Shown here in pieces: positions 44,201 to 56,200 of a DNA stretch of 64,000 bases; positions within the stretch are counted from its first letter, which is position 1, and each line of letters begins with the position of its first letter. Under the pieces are notes generated by a model. That model had not been told where the DNA came from, ran no database searches, and saw only the letters and a program-made list of their open reading frames with translations. A program made the translations under genes and the position numbers. The stretch is from contig NC_051117.1 of NCBI RefSeq assembly GCF_014839805.1, forward strand, positions 3,410,001 to 3,474,000. Direction: 5' to 3'. The DNA comes from Manduca sexta (Eukaryota; Arthropoda; Insecta; Lepidoptera; Sphingidae).

Positions 44201-47200
44201 ATTAATCAAACTTTGGTTTTGCGCCTTGAAAGCATGTGAGTTGAATATTTATAGGGAAAGTCGTATTTTCTCTGATAAATACTCCTCTATTTAGCTACAC
44301 GATTTCTGTCGATGGAATTAAGTTAGTAGGCCGAATTATGGCTTTTTCAACAGCTTTAAACATAGGAGATTCTCAAGGACTGTTTTTATTTGCAAGAGTT
44401 GAGACATTTAACGCACCTACATTTCGATGGCGTCGTAGATCCTTTGTAATAAAATATTTTGCCATTTAAAATTACGCCGCTAACCTAACTGCGACACCGA
44501 GTTATTTAGACCCGAAATTGAGTTGATCTCACAATTTCTTTTCGCAGCCAATATCAAATACTATCATAGCATAGTTGTACCTAGAAGCTACTAGATATAG
44601 CTGGTAGTACCTCGGTAGACTGCCTCGGTGGCGTAGTTGTATTTGTACACGGTACAAGTACTACCGCGCTGAGGTCCTAGGTTCGAATCCTGGGTCAGGC
44701 TAAAATAAATGTGACTGGGTTTTTCCATCTTAAAAAAATACTTAGTCGCAGCTCGGAGTCTGGAAGTTGGCGTGATGCCCCCGTGCCTCGGAAAGCACGT
44801 AAAGCCGTTGGTCCTGCGCCTGATCTCTTTCCGATAATGTCGGCATGCCGTCCCACTGAATTATGAGTGTAAAGAAACAGAAAGTGCACCTGTGTATTGC
44901 CCACACACTTGTGCACTATAATATATCCTGTGTACCAGGCTGATCTCCGTTGAGATTGGCCGCCGTGGTCGAAATTCGGCTAGGAGGAGGTAGTACCACT
45001 TACCTCCTTCCAGATGTGAGCTCCTTCAGTTCCTGTTTCTGTTCAGCCTCGTATTTCCTCTGCAGTTCGCGAACGTGTTCCTGTCTGATCAGTTTCTTTA
45101 GGGCTTCAAACCTGGATGGACATTAAAGGCATTATTAGAGAGCAATTACTGAGTTTTATGTTTAGGTTTTTGTCAAAACAGCGTTAGATATTGTTGAGAC
45201 ACACACACTTGCGCAGCTATGTAAGTGCACGTGCGTAGTTGTGCGAGAACGCTGTGTCACACCATACCTCCCATATAAAAGCAACGTACGCCTTTGTTTA
45301 ATTAGTACGTCTTACGATTTGTTACTATTACCACCTAAGTACGCCACTGTGTATTACACGTACTCTGGAGCTTTGAAATACATACTATATTCAGTGCCAT
45401 CTTTGGAGTTTCATTATAGCTAGAGTTGTGACTCCCATACGTTACCATCAAAAACACAGTCAATCTACAAATATTATTAGTCAAAAGAGGCATATCTTTC
45501 AGCAATTAATAATGAAGTATAAATTATCTCTTGTCAAATCAAAGTCAAAGTCCCTATGTATTCAAGTATATTGAGTCCAGTAATTCTAAAATTAAACTAG
45601 ATAGCTAGTGCCTAGTACCCTGCCTACCCAGGTAAAACTTATTTTATGATCCTAACCTGTCCCGCTGTGGTGGCACCATGAAGGTAGGTCCACCACGAGG
45701 TCGTGAGGGTCCCGAGTATCGCAGAATTTTTCCGGACGTGTGCGGCACATTCAGCATTCCAAACATCTGCAACAAACAATTAGCATTTTTAATTACTGCG
45801 AGTAAGTTTGCGATTTTTCTACTATTTGCATAACAGCGCCATCTGTTTGCGTAAGTTTAATAGTTTCGGAAGTAAAATAAAAATGCAATTGCAGTATAAA
45901 GTTACGATATGATTGAATATTCATTCTCGACGCTCTAGTTTGTGATAAAGTGTTGTATTTGTTTATGAAATTGGTATTGGAATATTAATTAGGGCTGTTT
46001 TGTAATTAAAACGACAATCGTACAATATAATATATACATTGCACAATCAGATTCAAAACTAGCTGTAGTAGAAGCTGTGCTAAAACTATTGATCTTAAAA
46101 TTACTTAAAATATTTTTTTTTCTTGCGTGAAGTAAAGCAAATGAAAAAAAATAGTAAGAACAAAATTGTATAAGCGATTTGAAGTTTGTACTTCTTTAGC
46201 TACTTATGTGGCTGACTCTAAATAAGTATCAATTTTTGACCACACTAGAACAACTGATAATAGATTACTAATCAACCTGACACAAAAAACGTCTTCAATT
46301 CATATCTAAAAGACCTATAAACACGGTCTTTAAACACGATTTTAATAAGAGATTCCAGCCACAATCTTTGCATCAACGGCGGTCAAAAGTACGCTGAACC
46401 GGCGGGAATGAAGGTGGATCAAAAGATTGAAGGTGGAGGAAGCGAAAGAAGTATACCAGAATCGTGCAAAGTGACAATCCATAGTCTCTGCCTACCTCTA
46501 TGGGATAGAGGCGTGATAATATGTATGAAGGATCTGTAGTTAGAGATTAGATTCGTCTATTGAAATCAGCCATAAGTCAGCATTATTTTAAGGAGTTAAC
46601 TTCTATTCATTATTAAACGACGTTGTTACCAAGGATAAGGATAAGGTATAAAATTAAAAGCCAAAAACGGCAAGTCCAGCAGTGGCAAACGAGGAAATTT
46701 ACCAAAAGAGTACCCGACACACCATAGGTACTAATATGCATAATTGAGGTCTACAAATCGTTCTAATGAGACTTTGATTTCACAGGAATTACAAAAGGGA
46801 AGTGGAATCGGGTTAAATAGACTCTTCGGCACTAAAGTCCAGTCTATAGACCGTTGAGAGAGAGATTACCTTTTTTGTTTAGTTTCAGTATGTTTCTATA
46901 CAAAAATCCCTAAAAAGAACACGCAAGATAATTTATAACAAAGCAATATGAGAAATGAGTTTAACATTTACCAAATGGCGGGGAAGGGTTGCTATGTAAA
47001 AATTGTAAAGTTAGTTCACTTTTCGACCACGACGGCTTTCTTTCTGAACAGACTATACCGCGATAAGAAAAATCAACCTTAGGTGCTTAAAAAGGCAATT
47101 CTCTACGGCTTTTTAACCTCAAATGTAGACGTTTCTTCTTCGTGCCGTGTATCGTCGATTAGTTTAATGTACGTGGTACAACTGCTGTTAATGGGTATTC

Positions 47201-50200
47201 TGTGTAAAGGCCAGATGGGGCAAATGAGCTTTGTTTATATCAAGGGATAATGCTCGCAATCGCCGTGATTGGAATTCGGGCTACGATTTGATCGGCAGGT
47301 TTATCTATAGTATACAGGGTCATTTTAAAATTGCGATACTAAATGAAACAACATACTGATCTTTGCTGACACTGTGCCAAAAATCATCCATTAATAACGA
47401 ATATTTTCACAAAAAATCCTGGTTTTAGTTTTGTGATTTGTATAATTTTGTAGTTAAATGCGAATATGGCATGTGCATAGGTGTATTTCTGACTGAAAGT
47501 ATGATGTTGCTGCTGCGACGTATTCTCTTAGAGTATTAGCAGTGGTATAAGGGCGTGTAAAATTAAAATTACTTTTTATTAATATTCACTTTGTTCGAAA
47601 CTTACATTTTTTTATTTTACATCGCTCAATTACCTTATTGTAACGTGTTATTTCCAAGTAGATAAGCATATGGTTTAATTTAGTAACGCAATGACAATAT
47701 AACCCTGTATAAAGCTGAAGAGTTTGTTTGAACGCGCTAATCTCAGGAACTACTAAACCGAATTTGATATTTCTCTAATAGGAAGCTACATTACTCTTGA
47801 GTGCTATAGGCTACTTTTTATCCCGAAATATCGTTATCACACGGCCGACGTCTCAGGCAGAAGGTCTTATAACATTTCTAATGGCAAAATTGATTACAAA
47901 TGGTTCATTGGAAATAAATATCACAAATTAGTCTATACACACACACAACATCACGCATTTTATCCCAGAGGGGTATGCAAAGGCGCAACCATGGCACCCA
48001 CTTTTCGCCAAGTGTGTTCCGTCCCATGATGTGATAGGGGGCCAGCCTATCGCCATATCGGGCACAAATTCCAGACTCCGGGCTGATACTGAGCAGAAAA
48101 ACCCAAATATCACTTTGCCCGACCCGGGATTCGAACCCAGGACCTCAGAGCGCTGCCGTACCGCGCATGCAGTACAACTACGCCACCGAGGCAGTCAATT
48201 AGTCTATAAGTATGTCAGTATTCTCGTTCTTCATATTACAAGATAGAGCGGTTTACCGGTTTACTTTGAAACATATCTACAATCGTTAACGCTAACGTAA
48301 TCTATGAGAATGACATATCTTAGCTACTGACTTATCGATAGGATATGTCACCCCTAGCCATCTTGGCCAAGGAAACTCTACGATTAATTATCTCTCTACG
48401 ATTAAATTAAAAAAGTTACTTTTTAATTTAATCTTTATATGGGCATAGTTATATTATTATTTTTTGTTATTTTATGGAGCGTTTGATCAAATTTGCTTAC
48501 CCGTGCACAGCACAGAGGAAATTAATAATAAAATAATAATATAATTATTATTTCATTATATGTATTGCTGCAGATAAAACGTGTTTTATAAAAAAAAATG
48601 ATTAATATGCAAAAACAATCTTGCGACCCTGCCAGGATTCGAACCTGGAATCTTCTGATCCGTAGTCAGACGCGTTATCCGTTGCGCCACAGGGCCAGAT
48701 GTTGAGGTTAGCAAAATATATAATTAGTATGCAAGAGAAGACGTTACACCTTTTGTCAGATATTTTTTACATATTCCACAATATACTTTTAAAAATAGAG
48801 TACCTTGAAAAAATGTTATCAAATATTTAAGCGCATTAGAGAAATCGGTCATCGGTTGGTCATTGGTTAGAGTTTCAAGCTCAGCGACTGACTTGCTCGT
48901 CTCACTGTAAGGTTGTCTAAAGAAGGAGAAGTTGCTTAAGAAGATGCAGAAAGAAGAGAAGTATACAAGAGCGGCAATGTTTTAGTAATTCTATACAAAC
49001 GCGGCTCGCCGCTAGTCCTGCAAATATCAAGATTTGCAGAAGTCAGTTTGTAAAAATCACTTGTGGAAGTTTTGTTTCTAATATAAGTATTTAATACTAG
49101 TATTTAAAACTAGGCTATCGCTGCTTAAATTGTAATATAAGCAGCGATAGCCTACACTTTGGTTGTGGAACGGACTACCGAGACGAATGTCCGCAGGTTC
49201 AAATCCCAAGGACACACACCTCTGACTTTTCTAAAAAAAATATGTGTGTATTCTATGTGAATTATCGCTTGCTAAAACGGTGAATGAAAACATCGTGAGG
49301 CAACCTGCATACCTGAGAAATTCTCTATAGGAATTTTCGAGGGTGTGTGAAGTCTACTAATCCGAACTAGGCCAGCGTGGTGGACTAAGGCCTAATCCCT
49401 CTTAGTAGTACAGGAGACCCGTGCCCAACATTGGGACAATATGTAATACAGGGTTGATATTATATATAAGTATCAATTTATTAAGCATTTGAATAACGAA
49501 CTTGATTCGATAACATCAAAACAAAACCCATTGTACATCAAATTTCCACGAGTCTGGGCACAGATAATAATATAAACAAAGAAATGTAGATAAAAGCGTT
49601 ACAAAGTAAATTGGTGAAACAAAACGCAATAAAAATGGCGGCGTCCATTTCTGAACGAGCGTGAACGCGCTTTGACAGGCTCGTTTTCTTTTGTTACCGT
49701 TTCCAAACGAAGTAGATTCAGCTTTTTGTGTATCACGAGATTGTTTTTGTGACATTTGTTCTATATTTAAATTTTCAATAAGTAAGTATTAAGGTATTAA
49801 GGAAGAGCACGTGTAAGAAATAAGTAGGTGGTTACAATGTACCTGCGACGCGTAAAAGAAAAAAATACTGCAGATTACATTAGGTTGCTTCAAATCATTC
49901 GATAAAGTTAAAGTTATAATAACTAAAATAATAGAAATCGTTTCTTCTTCCACTTATCCGCATTAATTTTCAGTTTAAAGGTTTAAGCCGATACCTCAAG
50001 GTCCATTTTCATACATTTTGTTTCACCTTTAATCTGGGTAACTAAACAAGTATTGGCAAGTAAAGAATTTAAATTCACGTTTAGTTAGTGATTAGTTCTC
50101 GCAGTTGAAAGAAAAACGTAAAAATAATTAATAATCATGGATATTTCAACTGCGAGAACTAATCACTAACTAGACGTGAATTTAAATTCTTTACTTGCCA

Positions 50201-53200
50201 ATACTTGTTTAGTTACCCAGATTAAAGGTGAAACAAAATGTATGAAAATGGACCTTGAGGTATCGCCTTAATGCAATATTTGGATTTGCAATAATTGGAG
50301 TAAGGCTTAGTTCGACGGCACGGGCGCCTTATATCGACCATCAGTGGAATATCCAAACCCAGGCAAATTCGAACACCCATACAAATGTCTAGCCTAGCAA
50401 TAGAACTTTGAACCTTCTGTTTCTAGCATATATTATATGTTACAACAGTTACGCGTATAACTTCTTCGAAGTTAGAAATTATATCGACGGTTGAAAGGCT
50501 AATTGAAGTTTTTTGCGACACTAAGTTTCATACATATATAAAACCAGCATTATTTTCTATGTTTTTTAAACGAGCTAAAAACAAACCAAACCCTGGACCG
50601 AAGATATAATATACTCCAAATTGATTACAATAATAAATCTAATTACAAAAGAAATAGTATGTTATTGTAAAATATCAAAATTATTTTAATCAATTAACGA
50701 AGTAAATTTTCCTTTACACATAAATTAAATAACTGCATATAGCATTATGCGTGTCATTCCCGTGTATTTAAATCTCGTGTAAAATCATTGAAAAATTATC
50801 AGTAATCACCTAGAACCAGCCGTGGGGGAGGACATGACCCCAATGACCCTTCAACCGTGGTTTACATCGCATCAGTGCGAAACTGTTACTAATTTCACAT
50901 CGTTGAGCATTATAATGAAATATCTTGGTTATTTAATTGTAACGTGGATGACAATAAAATTCTACAAATATTTATGATAAAGTTATAATGTTAACATTAG
51001 GACGTTTTTTTACATTTCTGATGAACCAATGTATTAATTTCGATGAAATTTGTGAGTCGTATTGAATATTTCTGGATAATATGTATAGGGTACATGTTTG
51101 ATTGCATAATAGGACGCAAGTCTATCGCGAATAAATTTCACGGGCTAATATTATAATATCAGCCTTGTATTATATACTGTTCCACTGCTGGGCACGGGCC
51201 TCCTGTACTTTTGAGAGGTATTAGGCCTTAGTCCACCATTACATACCCTCAAAATTGTTATAGAAAACTTCTATGGTTCCTCATGATGTTTACTTTCATC
51301 GTTCAAGCAAGTGATAATTCACCCACGGCATCCCCTGCTGTCCGTCGTAAGTGGCGATTATTTGGGGCTTAGACAGTCGCGTGCGAGCAGTAGGGGCTAC
51401 TCGCTCGACTACAGCAACTCTGAGGTGAACGACAATGCGGATAGTTGTTCTCTCAATGTCCTAGATTCCAAAGGCGTCCTTTAGCGTGTTAGCCCTCTCA
51501 ATTATCGCCACTTATACTGAATAGAAAACTCAATATCACTGACCGATCCGGAATTTGAACCCATAACCTTAGAGCGGTGGCACCGCGCAATACAATTACG
51601 CTAGAAGCAGTCAAATTAGTTTTACCAATGTTTACGATTGCCAAATTTGTTTCAATACATCACAAAACTTATGGCTTCCCGAACTTTATTAAGGCAATCA
51701 TTGCTAAACTCAACAAAGTTTTAACCTTGTTTTAAAAGTGTAGCCTTGGCAGATTGCTAAATCGCCCCGGGGATTGCAATAGGCTTAAATTATAGATTAC
51801 TTCGAACTCCATGGTTAGGCTTCGTAGCGTTCGTTGCTTAACTTCTAAACTTTTTACAAGTTTCGAAATTCTGTAAGTGTTCTACGAAACTTATTGAATT
51901 GTTAAAAAGTAAAAAACTTCCATAAAATTCGTATAAATTACCATAAATTGCAAAATGTTTTTAATACTATATAGTCTAGTCAAAATAGACAGAAAAAACC
52001 TGTGAGTTAGAAAAAATTCGCATTGAGCTGAAAATTGGCATAGACGTTAAATATATCATTACCAATAAAATGTCAAAAGTCCCCATCGATCCTATGTGTG
52101 CAAAAAAATTTATTCAACCTTTACCAATTTTCAGCGAATGCGAATTTTTCCTAACTTCAATGTTAATTTGACTGGACTAATATAATATTTACGGCTGAAA
52201 TCAATAGCATTTTAATTGCTAGATCCTTTGTTTCAATACGAAAATAAACGAAACAAATCTCATAGTCTATAAGCATGTCAAACTATTGCTCCATTAGCGA
52301 TTAATCTAAAGATACCGATGTCGAACTGCATTGTCTATTTCTTTCTTTAAGCAGTACAATGCTTATCCTGAGCAATGATGCTTACTCTCAGATCCATTAA
52401 TACACTTACTACCACATCCTTCAATGGGGAACTTAACAGTACTAAAACATATTTGGCGGCAAAAATTTACTGCATAATAGGACTTAACCAGGCGGAATCT
52501 GTATACTACATCTTTTTTTTTGCCGTAACACTCCCACTGCAACTCCTCTTTAATCTGGCTTGGTAGTGGCACGCATTTACGGCACCGATTGTCGATGCTC
52601 GGCAAGTCACAGAGAATCCTACTAATATTATAAATGCTGAAGTTGTGAGGATGGATGTATGTATGTTTGTTGCTCTTTCACGAAAAAACTACTGAACGGA
52701 TTTGAATGAAACTTTACAGTAATGTTGATTATACATCAGAATAACACATAGGCTACAATTTATAATGATTTAATTACAGTTTATTAAAAGTATATCCCGG
52801 AAACTTCACGCGGGAGAAGCCGCGAGCTAAAGCTAGTGAAATATAAATCTCTAGAATATATACCCATTAGAAGCAAGTGCAAATGCGCGACGTTTACAAG
52901 GTCCGTTCGGAGGGCATTCAGGGCGCCTTCGTCAAACCCTTTGCCGGTTATAACATGGCGAAAGTTTATGTTCATGACTACATGATTGATTGTATACGAA
53001 AGCAAATACACTTTGACTAACTGCTAACGAAGGTTAGCGTCAGGCTGGCATTTCGAAAAGCTAATGAAGCGTAATTTAGTTATACACAAATATGCCTTCA
53101 TCAAAGTTTTTTTTATAGAGGCACAGCTATATAGTATTAGTGAAATCAATTTCAGAAGTGGATCAGCTCCAGTAATAATTCTAGGCAGATGCGCAACAAA

Positions 53201-56200
53201 TGTAACTAGTTTTTATGCAGTCTATCGCCATATTGGACACAAATTACAAAACCGAACACCGTTGTCTTTTTTAAATCCAAAACACATTTTCTTTTGCTTG
53301 ACAGGAATCTAGGACCTTAAAATATACAACTCACGGGTGCCACGACAATGACAACAATATTAAGGAGTTAAGAGCTCCAGATTCTGAGTTAGAGGAGTTG
53401 GTAGGAGGACGGTATAATCGTGGCCTGCCATTAGACTTATGTTACGTTGACTAATAATGTTGTTACTTACCTCATCGTAATCAGGAGTGCGCACCACGTT
53501 CGGCGGCGCCTTAGTCACCACTCGTCCATATGCCTCGCGTGGTACCGTCGGATATTGGTATCTGAACCTGGGTACAATTGTATTCATTACTAATCCGTTT
53601 GGCGATTGAAGGAAGAATAAAAAATTGAGGGAAGATATGCACTGAATGGTTGATTGCAGGAAGAAAAAAATGTTTTTTTTTTATTTTAAAGAAGTTAAGA
53701 ACCGAATGAATGTTGGTTTATGGTGGGGGATAAAATTGCTTCAAACCAGTGAAATGATTGTAGGCCGATAATATTAAATACATATTTAATTAGTGATCTA
53801 TTTAATCAATTATTAATCTCTTACGTCAAATTAATAAATGAAAACGTAAAATATAGTATTAACATTCTTAATACACAAAAAATGATTTATAAAGTGATAA
53901 TCTAGCTAGTTATAGCTTAGAACAGCGTCGTCTCTTTCGTACCTATTTGATGTTCCATCATGACTTGAAGATTTACTGTCTATAGCTCGAGGTTATTTTA
54001 CAACTTATTACTAAACTTCACAATTCGATGGGTTTTCATTTATTTTATTCCTAATTCGCGTATGTTCCTTACCTGGGCGCGGCTCGTGGCAGCGCTGTGT
54101 AGACCGGCCACTCATTGTACATCAGCGGGTCGCGGTACGAGCTCACTTCGTTCATTATCTCCGGTGCCCGGGCTTGTCGTTTCGAGAATCTGTTCACAGT
54201 AATAACACAATTATCGCTTAGCATCTATACATATATTTTTATACACACAGAGGAAGTTGGTGGTGTGATGCCCCCGTTCCTCGGAAAGCACGTAAAGCCG
54301 TTGGTTCTGATCTCTCTCCGGTCATGTCGGATTGCCGTCTCATCGGACTATGAGAGTGAAGGAACAGAGAGTTCACCTGTGTATTGTGCACACACTTGTA
54401 CACTATAATATCTCCTTCGTGGCTGATTCTGATGAGGTTGGCAGCCGTGGCCGCAATTTGGCTCGGAGGGAATCATACATATAATATAATAATATTTTTT
54501 TCTGCAATAGTCCCTGCACCTTGCAAGCTTTGGTTGTATTTCCTTCATAAGTACAGACAGAGGAAGTACTTGCGAGGTGTATAAACCCCAACTAGAGTAA
54601 TGTGTCTTAAAGGGGCCTCTACGTGTTGGAGCCATGACCTCACGCAAGCCTTCCAATTCACAAGGGACCGTATTGCCGCTGTTGGTATAAAAGAAGAAGC
54701 TCGTATTGTTAGCGTATGTGATTATTTAGGTACTTGATATGGCGATAGACTCGCACCCTATCACATCATAGGACAGAATACGAGCCGCAGAAATTGTACC
54801 AGTTGCACCTCTGCCTTACTTTTGGGAATAAAGACACGTGCGTGTTAATTAGATCCTTTATTATAGCACAAAATATTACGCCAACTTACATTCTCTTACA
54901 AACGTAGCATCGATTTTAATAATAGGACTATCCTGGGGTCTATTACTATCCCAATACCGGGACCGACCCTATTCACAATATTTTAATTAATGTAACATCC
55001 TTTGAACAATGGTATAATAACAAGAAATAAATACTTCAATACCTTGTATTTTACCGTATATTATCTAGATTCCACATTGAAAATTTACACTGCTGTATGG
55101 GTTCAGCTGTATAGCAAGAAGATGGGTGAGGGTTCATTTTTGGTACAATACTATACAGGATCATTTTGACATTGTACTACTAAATGAAACTATATAATTA
55201 TTTACTTGGAAATAACACTACAGTAGGTTACTTGAGCCGTGGATGTAAAAAAGTCTAAGTTTAGAACAAAATAAATATTTTTAACAATAGGTAATTTTAA
55301 ATTTTATGTGCCCTAATTACACTACAGTGCTCTAATACATCGCAGCGGCAACGTCATACTTTCAGTCAGAAATACACTCACGCACACGCCATATCCGCAT
55401 TAAACTGCAAAATGATCAAGATCAGAAACCTAAAACCAGGATTTTAATGAAAATATTCGTTATTAATGGATGATTTTTGGCACAATGTCAGCAAAGGTAA
55501 AGACGAGTATGTGGTTTAATTAAGTAACGCAATGTTCAAATGACTCTGTATTTATTTTGTAACATTTAATTTTAAACTAGTAATTTTTTATCCCAATAAT
55601 TATTTTTCTTAACTTTCTTTATATTTCGGTGAATATTAGTGTCTCAAAATCTTGATAAAATCTCGGTCAACCTCAGTTAAAGTTAACGGCTTTATCTACA
55701 GTCTCGTAATATTTTATGGGTAGTTTGTAACTGACCGCATAAAATCCATTTTGGGATTCTTTTGCACAATTTTTAGATGCATTCGGGTAATGTGGGGTGA
55801 TATGTAATATCTTTTTATGGCCTCCGACAGTGTGGATCAGAAAAATGAAGTTATATAATATTTTATGCTTTTGTATTTTAGTAGAATTATTTATGTAGAG
55901 CTGAACTATGATATGAATATCTTTTGTTTAGTGATATGGCCTCCGGATAGACCATACATTGAGATGATTAATAGAGTATTGAGAGATGATTTATCCCTTG
56001 TCAGTTGACACAATTATGCTGGCCTGATCGAAACTGAATATACAGATGATTCCAGAACGCGACACGTTTACATGAGCCACTATACTGTCGACAGGAGCTA
56101 GAAATGAGTTGGAAATAGTGAATTATCATTTCAATCATTATTAATTTCTATTCCATAAGGGTATTAGAATATAAACAGCCTATTTAGGTCAATATTTAAG

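Noticed and set aside
44621..44700. Possible tRNA gene
   Set aside because: It has A and B boxes but does not fold as a full tRNA (extra bases in the D/anticodon region) and continues into a SINE body repeated elsewhere.
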